A DNA stretch of 64,000 nucleotides from Lophius americanus. Its lineage: Eukaryota; Chordata; Actinopteri; Lophiiformes; Lophiidae. The first letter of the stretch is position 1, and the number at the start of each line of letters is the position of its first letter. The notes below the pieces were generated by a model. That model had not been told where the DNA came from. It made no database searches and saw only the letters and a list, made by a program, of their open reading frames with translations. This document shows positions 1-60,080 of the stretch, one piece after another. The translations under genes were made by a program, and so were the position numbers. The stretch lies in NCBI GenBank assembly GCA_037951165.1, contig JBBDHG010000104.1:918001-982000 (forward strand), in the 5' to 3' direction.

Positions 1-289
1 GTGTGTGTGTGTGAGCCAGTTAAACAGAGAAAGAGACGGGTTGTGCTGTGTGAAATGGAATTGCAAGAAAAACACGATAAGGATTTTTTAAATGTTGCCC
101 ATGGGTGCTGGTCCAGTTTCATCAGGTTTAACAACATTTTTAGAATATGCATTTTCTGCAGAAACCGAAATACACTTGGTATTTTCGAGCCCCGACCTCG
201 AAAGAATGGCCCAGTAACATGAATACTTCTAATTTCCATGCATAATGTGGCAGCTGCAAATATTTGGAGTTTGCCGAAGCACCTGAAAG
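1..289. other. downstream flank, no gene seen
   Basis: It starts inside a (GT)n tract (1-12) cut by the window edge. No exon, RNA gene or recognisable repeat is seen in the rest. Confidence 0.5.
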
Positions 290-355
290 GAAACACAACA
301 CAGACGCTCCTTCTTCACTGTCTACTTTATTCCAAACAGTCTAGTGTATGTACAG
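290..355 (-). promoter_or_regulatory. candidate distal polyadenylation site with Pumilio-type element
   Basis: On the minus strand TGTACATA (354-347) matches the Pumilio consensus TGTANATA. AATAAA follows at 331-326, and a GT-rich stretch TCTGTGTTGTGTTT follows about 20 nt later (near 306-293). This is the usual hexamer / cleavage / GU-rich arrangement. I infer that it could end the nkain2 transcript. Confidence 0.45.
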
Positions 356-1300
356 TCAGCAGTTAGATCAAACCAACATGGATCCAGTCAGTTGTGAATG
401 TCAACAAATGAACCCAGAGCCACAGAGAAAGTTTGGAGGTGACTTCTACCTGCAGTTAATGACTTGCATAATGTTGTGTGATTGTTATTGCACTTTCTAA
501 ATGTTCTTTTGACAGACTCTACTTTCATTTGACTGACTTAAAGTTCGTTTAACTAGAACAAAGATGGATAATTGGCAGGAATTTGTTAACTTTCTAAGAT
601 GAAGACTTGTGTATTGTGACTTGTATGAGGGCGCTGAGCTGTGGAGTACCTCAGGGCTTTACACTGTGTCCTAAACCTTTTTTTCTTTCTGAATTTTCCT
701 ACATGATCAGAAGCGTTCTGCAATCATTTGAAAAATCAAAAAAGTCCAGTTTCTCCAAATTAACAGCGTGATTATCTTTTTAACTCGGAAACAGAGGGCA
801 AACAACATTTTCTGACTCAATTATTTTTTTCTTTCTAACACCATTGGCAGACAATGAAGAGTTTTCTCTAGCATGAATACAGATATTCTGTCAAAGTAAG
901 AGCAAACCTTTATTTTGAAGTGGACGTCGAGAGTGAACCAATCAAACTGAAGAATTTGCATCTAGTCAACCAATTACCACGGGGTCTTTGGCTCATTTTA
1001 CCAGACCTGTGTGAGTCCATTCTGGTCCAATTATCGAACATTTCATACCGATTCTTAATTTAATGCAGAAGGTGAAGCATTTCACTCAACAAATGCCACA
1101 TTTTCTCTTCAGATTTTGAGAATAGATGTCTCTGCTGAGGATCTACTGTCCATCTGTTAATCATACTCAGTTCTATTCACTAAATCTTCTATTACCGCTT
1201 ATGCTGTGTTTAGAGTGCTGGAGCCCATCCCGGCTGACGTTAGACGAGATAAGAGCTACACCCACATCACAGGACCAACACATCCACCCCTACGAGCAAT

Positions 1301-1352
1301 TTATATATATATATATATTTATATATATATTTATATATATATATATATATGT
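1301..1352. repeat. (TA)n microsatellite
   Basis: About 50 bp of alternating TA with two TTT interruptions. Confidence 0.9.
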
Positions 1353-1750
1353 AGAACCAGAGTAGGAGTTATATCTGAGAGGAGATGAAGAGACGGCGTC
1401 TGATCTGACTCTTTTCTGACATCCTTCAACAAAACAACATCTCCGGTGTCTTCTGCAAACATGGAACTCCCTCCTTTGATCAACTCGCAAACGCTTTGTT
1501 GACTGTTCCAAGGTCTGTATGTGAGCGAGCGTCCGTGAAGACGGTCAGGAGCTAAATTATAATCTGCTTCTCTTATTACTTTGAAAACAGGACGTCGCTG
1601 TTGTTATTGCCGCCCTTGAACAATGTGTAGCCAGTTATTTGTCTTTTGTTCTTTTATTTGTTCACATTTGGGTTGTGATTTTTGCAGGTTCTGGGTTTAA
1701 ATGTGGTTTCATTGACACTGACACAGAACAGAACAACATACAAACTTTAA

Positions 1751-1796
1751 CACACACACACACACACATACATAGAAAACACACACACACACACAC
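1751..1796. repeat. (CA)n microsatellite, interrupted
   Basis: Two CA runs separated by CATAGAAA. It sits just outside the left end of the Tc1 remnant. Confidence 0.9.
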
Positions 1797-1827
1797 TTTA
1801 TGGCGAGTGGAATGGGCGTATGCATGT

Positions 1828-2180
1828 ACAAACACCGATCAGCCATAACATAATGAGCAGTGATCGGGTAATTCAGAGTAACCCTGATTACCTCATTACA
1901 ATGGCACCTGTCAGTAGGTGGAGTATAAGACAGGAACTGAAATCGTCGTCCTGAAGTTCATGTGTGGGAAGCAGAATAAAGGGCAAGCATTAGGATCTGA
2001 GAGTCTTTGACAAGGTCTAGAGCATCTGGGGAGTGAAGGCAAGCCTGTAATGTCTGATCCCACAAAGGAGCTTCTGCAGCACAACCTACTGACAGAGTCA
2101 ATGCTGGTTCTGATAGAAATGTGTCAGAACACACCTTGCATCTCCTTTTGTGGTCTTAATGTTATGGCTGATTGGTGCAT
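1828..2180 (+). mobile_element. internally deleted Tc1-like transposon remnant
   Basis: The left end carries CACCGATCAGCCATAACAT and the right end ATGTTATGGCTGATTGGTG, which are inverted copies of each other. The left part keeps GGCACCTGTCAGTAGGTGG and AAGCATTAGGATCTGAGAG, recognisable as the leader and transposase start of a common fish Tc1 element. The right part keeps a fragment around GTGTCAGAACACACCTTGCA. Most of the transposase gene is missing, leaving about 350 bp, so it is non-autonomous. It lies in the putative nkain2 3' UTR. Confidence 0.8.
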
Positions 2181-2280
2181 GCCCCAAAAAGTTCTAAATG
2201 TGTGTTATGTTTCTGTGAAATAAGTTTAACTCAGCCATGCAGACACACTCACTGTAAATACACTAACTGAACTCAAGCAA

Positions 2281-2283
2281 ACA

Positions 2284-2334
<51 letters not shown>
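2281..2334. repeat. (CA)n microsatellite
   Basis: Near-pure CA over 54 bp. Confidence 0.95.
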
Positions 2335-2336
<2 letters not shown>

Positions 2337-2688
2337 TATAGCCCGAAACCATTTCTGATTATATGAATAGTCACTTCAGGTCGCGGCACCCTTTGGTGGG
2401 TTTGTGGCTCGGTTGATGAGGTCATACTGAATTGATGGATTGTTTGTTGACAACACTACCGATTATTATATTCAATTAAAACTTATTCTAACGGATATGT
2501 GAAGCTTCTCACAGCATCAAAAAAGGGCCTTTTACCCAGAGTCCATCATTATTAAGCAGCCTCTTGTGGGGTTGGTCATTCAGTGATAAACTAATATTGT
2601 TAAGTTAATTATGTGCTGAAAATGAAAGTGAAGAGGATTAGAGAAACATAAGGCAATGTGAAATGTTTGTTTTTTCTTCAGGGTGGGG

Positions 2689-3246
2689 ACTTTATTCTCA
2701 GAATTCAGATTTTTCAAGTCAGAATTCTGACTTTATTCTCAAAAGTCTGACTTTAAACCCAGAATTCTGACTTTATTCTCAAAAGTCTGACTTTAAACTC
2801 AGAATTCTGACTTTATTCTCATAATTCTCACTTTAAACCCAGAATTCTGACTTTATTCTCAAAAGTCTGACTTTAAACCTAGAATTCTGACTTTATCCTC
2901 ATAATTCTGACTTGAAAACTCCGAAGTCTAGCTTTATTCTAATTATTCTGACTATACTCTAGGAAGTCTGACTTTAAACTCAGTATACTGACTTGAAAAC
3001 TCGGAATTCTGACTTTGATCTCAGGATTCTGACTCATTCTCAGTCGTCTGACTTCAAGCCTAGAATTCTGACTTGAAACTGAGACTTCTGAAAATGTAGT
3101 CAGAATTCTGTGTTTAAAGTCAGAATTCTGAGAATAAAGTCAGAATTCTGTGTTTAAAGTCAGGATTCTGAGTTTAAAGTCAGAATTCTGAGAATAAAGT
3201 CAGAATTCTGTGTTTAAAGTCAGAATTCTGAGAATAAAGCCAGAAT
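2689..3246. repeat. 20-bp minisatellite in two opposed blocks
   Basis: From 2689 to about 3085, units of the type AGAATTCTGACTTTATTCTC alternate with CTGACTTTAAACTCAGAATT variants. From about 3088 to 3246 the same unit runs in reverse complement (CAGAATTCTGAGAATAAAGT), in seven or more units of exactly 20 bp. The core AGAATTCT is itself palindromic. The two blocks could fold into one long imperfect hairpin. Confidence 0.9.
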
Positions 3247-4247
3247 CCCCCCCCAAAATCTCACACAGCTGTATTTGGCCCTATTGCTCTCTTTTAATTC
3301 CCTGCTCTTCTTCTATGGTCAAAGAAAGAATCACAGACTGTAGTGCAACTAATTCTCTTTCTCTCTTTCTTGCTCCCTCGTTTTTTTCAATAAGCTGTAC
3401 AAATAGAAGAAATAAAACAGAGTAGTCCCACTTGTACACAACATCATACATAAGTAGTCAACTAGAAAAAACAGTAAACACAGCCACATGTGATTAAAAA
3501 ACGTCTAGAAGTTCAAAGTTACATTTCCTTCTATTACATTTCACCTTAGCTATTTTAATCCTTTACTTGGCGGACATTTCCGACGGTGTTACTTATAGAA
3601 AAGTCACAAAGTTAACATTTAGCACTCTTCCAGGAGAGTTGAGGAGCGTTCGACGGACCAACCAGTTCCCAGTTCACGAGTACGTAGCTAGTATTCACAC
3701 GCGGCATGAGATTAAATATGCAACAGTTTGGAAACCACTCATGCAAACACACAAAATGTTTTTTCGTTACAGAACTTGAAGAAGAGGAGAACTGGCCGAT
3801 GAGGGATTTGACTCTGAGATCAGTTTGCAGAGCGGAAGAAGTCTGTTAATCCGGAGGAGTCACAAAGGTTTTGCTCACATTTCCAAAGACAATCAGCTGA
3901 TTATTCTTCCACCTGGAATGCAAATGAGGATTTTTCAATATCAATATCTTTTTTTCTTTTTCTGACGAGGGAACGCGGGAAAAGTGAACCTGAGACTCGT
4001 TATTTTTGGTCCCAGTCCGTGGCTTCCAGAAACCAGTTATCCACGTGGTTGGCACTTTCAAAATCAAAATAATGTGAGCGGGGAGGTGGAGCGGGGAGGG
4101 GTGGAGGGCTGCTAAGTCTTTGGCATGGTGTTAATCCTCTTCGGTCGGCGGGAGAGGTTGCCGTGTGTCGCTGAGGATGGCCATTTTTATTCCGGTCCAA
4201 TCAGAGCAGCTAAAGGACCAATCCAATCATCAGACTTTGATCTCTTT

Positions 4248-4270
4248 GATGATGATGATGATGATGATGA
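4248..4270. repeat. (GAT)n microsatellite
   Basis: Seven to eight GAT units. Confidence 0.9.
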
Positions 4271-4701
4271 CAGCCATTTGTTTTATGGTGAACCCTGACA
4301 ATCCTTCATGAGTTTTAGGTCTTGTTTTTTCAGCGATACTGCTATGACAGGTTGTTTTTTGTCGTTCTTTTTTTTTTACAAGCTAGAGGGTAAAAACCTG
4401 AAACTTTTCAATCTCTCCTCGGTGGTTGTTTTCTGGGTCGTGTTCGGACTCTATCCTACCTCTGGTCTATCTGGGATGGAAGACAAAATATTTAGACACC
4501 AAGAGATCAAAAGACCCCCCCCCCACCCACCCGTGTGGATTAATATGGCAGGAAACACCCAAGCCTTTGGGACCCTGCAGCTAAACATGTCCGTCTGCCT
4601 CTCTATCAGATGTTCAGTCTTTCTGTCCTGACAGATTAAAGTTCTATTGTAAACATATTAACATTCACATGAGTAGAAAAAGTTTGAATGGTAATACATC
4701 T

Positions 4702-4702
<1 letters not shown>

Positions 4703-4732
<30 letters not shown>
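4703..4732. repeat. (GT)n microsatellite
   Basis: Fifteen GT units; in the nkain2 sense direction a CA repeat in the 3' UTR. Confidence 0.95.
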
Positions 4733-4735
<3 letters not shown>

Positions 4736-5653
4736 TGGGAATTCACATATGCATTCCTTAACCTCTGCGTCTGATTCCTGTACACATGCACGCGTGTAAC
4801 GAAAGTATGTTCATCTACACACCAACAATCTATGTTTCTGGAGCAACAGCTCGACATGTAGATCACGTACTCCTGCTGGAATTCAAGTCATCACATCACC
4901 TTTTGCTTTGTCATGATTTGTGACTATATCTCCAAATGTACCAGAGAGTAATCTTAGGGGGGAGAGATGGACGACGTCCCTCCTCTGGTCTTGTTAGTGG
5001 ATAGAAGTCCAGACGCAGAGAGCAGAAAGTTCCGAATACCAGCTCTATTTTCTACCTCGCAGTGTCTGTGAGAGTATTATTTTTTTTAAACTCTTTGGTG
5101 GGGCGTATCTGCTCTTAGGAGCTGTTAGATCCAAGGATATTTGAGGCAGCAGCTGATTACTGCAGGATCTGGAAAAGAAGCGTGGACCATGAAGATTCTC
5201 CAGGCGCCAGAAATCCACGGTGAAGCCCGATGAGTGACGTCTGTAACTCATCTATACGTGATGGCCTCTTGTTTTCTTTCACAAGTCAGACATCCGAGAG
5301 GACGAGAGGAAGCACGTCGTGGCTCTATGCTTACATCCATCGGAATAAAAGAGTAACAGCCTGAACTGATGTGGCAGCCATGTCCTGCAGTTACAGTGCT
5401 CGGCCACGTGAGGCCAGTGTTTCATCAGGAATAGACCTGACTCCACTGAAGACAGCAGATCCGGCAGGCAAGTTGAATAATTGGACCATGTACTGGGGGC
5501 TTTTTTTGTAGGGAGAACACACAGAATATCTGAGTGCCGTCTTCTTCCCGTCTGTGTGTGGTTGTTGTTGATTAGAAGACAGTCAGAGTAGTAAGAGTTG
5601 GATGCTCCGTCGTGGTGATCGGTAAGGCAGCGCTAATGGAGAAGCCCCTGGAT

Positions 5654-54661
<49,008 letters not shown>

Positions 54662-55541
54662 CTGAGAGAGGGAGGAAGAGGAGGAGGAGGAGATTAATAA
54701 TGACAAACAACAAGGCAGCAACAGCTAGTCATGATTCCTGAGAACATCTTTCCGCGTCGGTTTGTCCACAAAGCAAGCAGGAGGATTTAAAAAACAAACA
54801 AAAAAAGACGTAGAGCATAGCAGCGAATGATGAATTCGCCATAACAGATACTCTATGTCTTATTTAAGCTCAAGTCTGGATGTTAAAAGAATTCATAAAT
54901 CACTGAAACGATACCTGACGAATAATTAAAATCCCTGACGTGGAGCTGACGCGATTATAAAGGAAGATTAATCGGCAACAAATTTGTTGTATGAGTGACT
55001 GTTTCAGTCATTTTTCAAGTCACTTCATAAAGAGATCAATTATTTAATGGAGAAAATGATCAGCAGTTTCCTCAACAGTTGAAAACATAGCCTTCTATTT
55101 TAGTATCATTATTATAATTATAAGGACTTTGTTTTCAGTTATAGTCCTTAAGTAGATACAGGAAAATTCAGAGTTTTAGTAAATATGCAATAACTCCCTA
55201 TTAGACGTGTGTATATATATATATTAACACGACTTCTATTATAATAACAAAGAGAACTCGGGTCTGTTTTATGCAGAATGTACAGATACTACTACTGAAG
55301 CTGCCTCAGACATAAATAAATAAGTTCGCCTCATAGTCAGCTTATTTGGGATTTTCTAAAAACTTGAATGAAATTTAAATGATCAGTCAATCGAGGGATT
55401 GATGTAACCGTTCAGTTTTCACCGACAGACTCGCCTTAAGCTCTGCAGCCTTAAACAACGTGTGTTTCTAAGAAGAGCTCTCGTCATAATGAAGTCTGTT
55501 GTAATCAGTTGTTTTTGCATCGCTTTTAAGTTTCTTAGACT

Positions 55542-55657
55542 CTGTGTGTGTTTGTGTGTGAGTGTGTGTGTGCGTGTGTGTTTGTGTGTGAGTGTGTGTG
55601 TGCGTGTGTGTGTGTGTGCGTGTGTGTGCGTGTGTGTGTGCGCGCCCGTGTGTGTGG
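55542..55657. repeat. (GT)n/(GTGC)n microsatellite
   Basis: GT tract with GTGTTTGT, GTGAGT and GTGC variants. Confidence 0.95.
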
Positions 55658-55762
55658 GTAGGTCTATTATCATTCAGTCACTGAAGCCTCATGCTGAGAA
55701 AGTTAATGAAGTCAGCACAGCGTATGATATGGCACTGCTAAATATATTAACACAGGCACAGC

Positions 55763-55766
55763 AGAC

Positions 55767-55802
<36 letters not shown>

Positions 55803-55810
55803 AGACAGAC

Positions 55811-55841
<31 letters not shown>

Positions 55842-55960
55842 CAGACAGAGAGAGAGAGGGGGAGAGACAGACAGAGAGAGAGAGAGAGAGGGAGAGACAG
55901 AGAGAGAGAGAGAGCGAGGGAGAGGCAGACAGAGAGAGAGAGAGCGAGGGAGAGGCAGAC

Positions 55961-55991
<31 letters not shown>

Positions 55992-56031
55992 CAGACAGAG
56001 AGAGAGAGACGGAGAGACAGAGAGGGAGACA
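55763..56031. repeat. (GA)n/(CAGA)n compound microsatellite
   Basis: About 270 bp of purine-rich repeat in which GA runs alternate with GAGACAGACAGA and GCGAGGGAGAGGCA motifs, a loose higher-order repeat. The resulting open frames encode Arg-Glu or Ser-Leu runs only. Confidence 0.95.
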
Positions 56032-56085
56032 TAGGAAAAAAAATGAGAGGTGAGAGAAATCAGGAGACAAAGGAGGAGGTATGGA

Positions 56086-56086
56086 G

Positions 56087-56133
<47 letters not shown>

Positions 56134-56137
56134 ACGA

Positions 56138-56200
<63 letters not shown>
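56086..56200. repeat. (GAAA)n microsatellite
   Basis: About 28 units with a single C substitution. Confidence 0.97.
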
Positions 56201-56202
<2 letters not shown>

Positions 56203-56327
56203 CCTTATGATCTGAATTTACCTCAAAAATACATATTTACTGCTCTACACAATCAACTCAAAGTATTTCAATCACCAAGATCAATACACATATGATAAAG
56301 GGCTTTATTTCCCATTGTTATGCCAGA

Positions 56328-56580
56328 GACACACACACTCACAAACACACAGACACACAGACACACACACACACACAGACACACGCGCACACTGACACAC
56401 ACACACTAACACACACAAATTCTTCTGAATGACTGCGCTTAGAGTGTCCTAATGTGAGTCCATTTGGCAACACTACAACCTTTCACAGTCAAATAGCGGG
56501 TACAGACCCACACACACACACACACACGCACACACACACACACGCACACACACACACACACACATTAACACACACACACT
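56328..56580. repeat. (CA)n tracts, two
   Basis: Interrupted CA runs at 56328-56418 and 56509-56580. Confidence 0.93.
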
Positions 56581-56694
56581 TGAAATACATATACCTATGC
56601 AAGATTAAATTAATACTGAGGTTGTTTATGTCATGTGAGTATCACATGAAAGGAGCGCTTGGTGCGCTAACATATGTGGCTCTAACCCTGTGCA

Positions 56695-56920
56695 TGTGTG
56701 TATGTGCATGTGTGCATGTGTGTATGTGTGGGTGTGTATGTGTGTGTGTGTATGCGTGTGTGTGTGTGTGCGTGGGTGTCACAGTAGGTCTGGTGTGCTT
56801 GCACTTGACAGCCCCCGCTGTTATTGGACACACTGAGCTCAGCTGGCACCACGGTGTGTGTGTGAGAGTGTGTTTGTGTGTGGGTGTGTGTGTGAGAGTG
56901 TGTGTGTGTGTGTGTGTGAG
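56695..56920. repeat. (GT)n tracts, degenerate
   Basis: GTGTATGT, GTGGGT and GTGAGAGT variants at 56695-56775 and 56853-56920, opposite in strand to the flanking CA runs. Confidence 0.9.
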
Positions 56921-57076
56921 AGGGAGATATTGTGTTTCTTTGTGTCTGTGTCTTCATGTGTGGGACAGGCTCCATCTCTCTGGCCCTGTGTCTCTTTGTG
57001 TATGGGCTTCATTCTATTCTAAGTAAGTGTGTCCCCGCTTTAAAATTATATAGTGTTACCATTGTGCCTCCCTCAC

Positions 57077-57139
57077 AGACAAACACACCCACACACACAC
57101 ACCCACACACACACACACACACACACCCACACCCACACC

Positions 57140-57176
<37 letters not shown>

Positions 57177-57274
57177 GTCATTAGAGAATATCAGAGGCCT
57201 CTCAACCCTACTATTGAGGGTCCCTGGAGGCCCCTCTTTTATCACTAATAATATAAACAGTCTTCAACACAGCT

Positions 57275-57331
<57 letters not shown>
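57077..57331. repeat. (CA)n tracts, two
   Basis: 57077-57173 (with CACCCA variants) and 57279-57331 (pure). Confidence 0.95.
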
Positions 57332-57334
<3 letters not shown>

Positions 57335-57694
57335 CTCACACTCCCCAAAAACACACAATAACTCCCACCCTAGCAGGAATGGAATGGTGGAGATCGGATT
57401 AAAAATCCACAAACATATTGACTTCTCTTAGTTAGGGAAACACACACGTCATTACGGGTCACTCAGCAAAAACTAACGTCTTCTTCGTGTGTTTAATGTT
57501 GGCCCTGCGTTAATATAGAAGCCTTTCAGGGGCGATATTCAAAAGCAGACCATCTGCTCGCTCATCTTTGCCTGTGAATTTCTCATTACATGGCTCAGCT
57601 GTGAAACAACTAAGTTCAGCTGCCTCGGTTCATCATTCTTTGTAATTAAGTCTCCGAGCAGACAAAAGACAGCGAGTGGATATATCCCTCCCTC

Positions 57695-57716
57695 CCCCAC
57701 CACCACCACCACCACC
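57695..57716. repeat. (CCA)n microsatellite
   Basis: About seven CCA units. Confidence 0.9.
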
Positions 57717-58430
57717 GCCCGCCGTCTTCCGGCGTCCTTTGCGTGTGTCAAATGACAGAAGCTCCTGATGAGGTGTGAAGTCGCCCTGCCTTTCAACTGT
57801 GGCTCTGCTGGGAGCTGCAGGCGGCGCAGTCGCCACCAACAGCTATGTTATCACATTTGTCAGTTTGGCGATATGAGCAGCTGATGAAAGCCGCGGCGCT
57901 GCACAGGTGGAAGCGTAAGCTGGCTGGTGGGGTCCCGTGGGATCTGCTGCGACGGAACTTGATGCGGCTAGGGGAGATGTTTTATTTCACTTCTGCTGCT
58001 TGCGCGAGGGCGTGTCTGCTTCCAGAGTTATTATTTCTTAGTGAAGACTTGATTGGGACCGTTGCATCTTAAACGGTCGGTGGTCCTTAATACGGTTCCC
58101 TTAAATCTATATTTATCTTAAAACTCTGTTTCCTTGTTGGACCAATAAAGTCAATTGCACAACATTTCTCATTCCCATTTTTTGATGCATTTCCTGTTTT
58201 GCCGCATTTACATGGAGCATTTATGACACTGCAGCTCTAGGTGAATATTAATGTCGTTGTTTATTTATAACATAATCACGTTTAATCCCGACTGACGTGA
58301 CGCCACATGCATCGCCTCTTTCACCAAGTCATGCCTCAAACCTTGGGGAGTTTGAGGTTAGGGGCTGACAAGGAACACAGGACATTTCATTTGTACGCCG
58401 AACCAATTAAAAATGAAGGAATGACCTGAA

Positions 58431-58760
58431 ATAGAATAGAATAGAATAGAATAGAATAGAATAGCCTTTATTCGTCATTGCACAGCTTTAAATTGAGAAA
58501 AACTCCTCTCAGTGAGAGTTTAAAAAGATCAAAGAAAGAGCCAAAATAATTCACACACATATCAAATAGACCGTTAGCATCATAAAATGGAGATATTTCA
58601 CAAAATTCAGCTTTAATGGGATGGAAGGTCAACTCGGTATTCAAATACTCTGGTGTTTTTTTTTTCCAAGAGGAGGGGGCAGCGCCCTGTGAAAATGGAG
58701 CGTGAGACATGCAGGGATTGCAAACATGGAGCTGAAATGATTGGAAAAAGCACACAAATG
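58431..58760 (-). mobile_element. LINE-like 3' end with (TTCTA)n tail
   Basis: On the minus strand the sequence ends GCAATGACGAATAAAGGC followed by (TATTC)n. That is the AATAAA plus pentanucleotide tail of a frequent teleost retroelement. Upstream sequence to about 58760 has no identifiable ORF. Confidence 0.5.
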
Positions 58761-58817
58761 CTCGTGAATAAATTGGGGGTGATGAGCGGGACAGTAGAGA
58801 GAGGCAGAAGAAAAAAC

Positions 58818-58831
58818 TAGAGAGAGAGAGA

Positions 58832-58866
<35 letters not shown>
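58818..58866. repeat. (GA)n microsatellite
   Basis: GA tract with one GGGA break. Confidence 0.95.
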
Positions 58867-58868
<2 letters not shown>

Positions 58869-59114
58869 TTCACCCAGTTTGGGAAAGATTTTAGTCTATT
58901 TGATAAAGAATGATAGAATGATATAAAAGAAATATTATTGCTGCAGACAGAGTCAGCGGCACCACACGGCCATTATGAGACAGAGCCGAGCAATAAAAGT
59001 GTCTTTTATCTGACAAAGAAGAGAGAACAGGAGAGAGGGAGACCCGGGCCTAGAGATCTGATGAGAGGGATGGAATATCCGGCTGTTTCTGAGGAAAGAG
59101 GGAAGGATGAGAGC

Positions 59115-59118
<4 letters not shown>

Positions 59119-59192
<74 letters not shown>
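59119..59192. repeat. (GA)n microsatellite
   Basis: 74 bp of pure GA. Confidence 0.97.
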
Positions 59193-59195
<3 letters not shown>

Positions 59196-59829
59196 TGGGT
59201 GAGAGCGGTGTTTCATCACAATCTTCCATTCTTACTTTTCTTCCTTCTCCAGCCCACTTTTTCTCTCGGCTAATCCTCGCTCATCTCCTCATTTCCTCTT
59301 TCTTCTCTTCGTCAGCCTGCATAATCTGTTACCAGATCGGATGTATCATAGAACCTCTTCTTCCTCCACCTGCCATCTCCTCTTCATGCATTCTTCCCTC
59401 GAGCGGCTTCCTTCCCTCCCCCCGAATGCTCCACTCTGCCTCTCCCTCTCTCCCTCTCTCGCTCTCTCTCCCTCTCTCTCTCTCTTGCTCGTCTCCTCCC
59501 TTCCACAATCTCATCCCTCCCTCGTTCCCTCAGCGCTTGGCTGAGAGTTTTCACTCGGTTCTGTGACCTTTTAAAAACTGCTGATGAAATTCTACTGCTC
59601 AACCCATTATGGACGACAGAGGGAGGGACGGGGGGGAGGGATGATGGGAGGGAGATGAGGTCAGCTGGGGCAGGGTGAGATAGAGAGTGAGTGAGTGGAA
59701 GCTATGGAGGTAGATGGTGGCAGAGAGGAGGAGGTAGAGAGAGCAGCAGAAAAACAGATTGAGGAAGTGGAAAAAGTCCTAGAGTCAGACAGGAGGCATC
59801 AGGACTTGTTATAAACAAATCAGAGACAC

Positions 59830-60080
59830 GTCGAGGTAAATACGGGCCCTATTTACTCTCCTCAGATTTCATTGTCTCTCCGCATTAATCGTAAAGTTGA
59901 TTCTTCTAATAAAACTCCGCGGCAATAGCAGTTTTCTGTTAACTTAATTAAGGCCGCCTGCCTGCCCCGTATCCCGCTGTGTATAGCAAAAAGCAATCTC
60001 CTATCGATTGGGTTCGCGCAACGATCAATTAATCTCCATTGGAGGCTATTACCGAGCATTTGTGGCTACTTAGGGCTCAG
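59830..60080. other. candidate conserved non-coding element
   Basis: Unique, non-repetitive DNA with balanced composition and dense TAAT/ATTA cores: TTAACTTAATTAAGGCCGCC, ATCAATTAATCTCCATTGGA, GGCTATTACCGAGCATTTGT. It stands out from the degraded sequence around it. Inference by eye. Confidence 0.3.

Larger units (their letters stand above)
308..5653 (-). other. nkain2: putative nkain2 3' UTR (extent uncertain)
   Basis: This is the sequence downstream of the nkain2 stop. I see no conserved ORF or further exon in it. It contains a (GT)n at 4703-4732, a (GAT)n at 4248-4270, an inverted minisatellite at 2689-3246, CA tracts and a Tc1-derived remnant. Several AATAAA hexamers occur on the minus strand (5658-5653, the minisatellite copies, 914-909, 331-326). 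The last has the best context. If it is used, the UTR is about 5.3 kb; an earlier end is equally possible. Confidence 0.4.

Noticed and set aside
55462..56070. Open frames of about 110-190 codons rich in Arg-Glu, Ser-Leu or Cys-Val
   Set aside because: They are translations of GT, GA and GAAA microsatellites.
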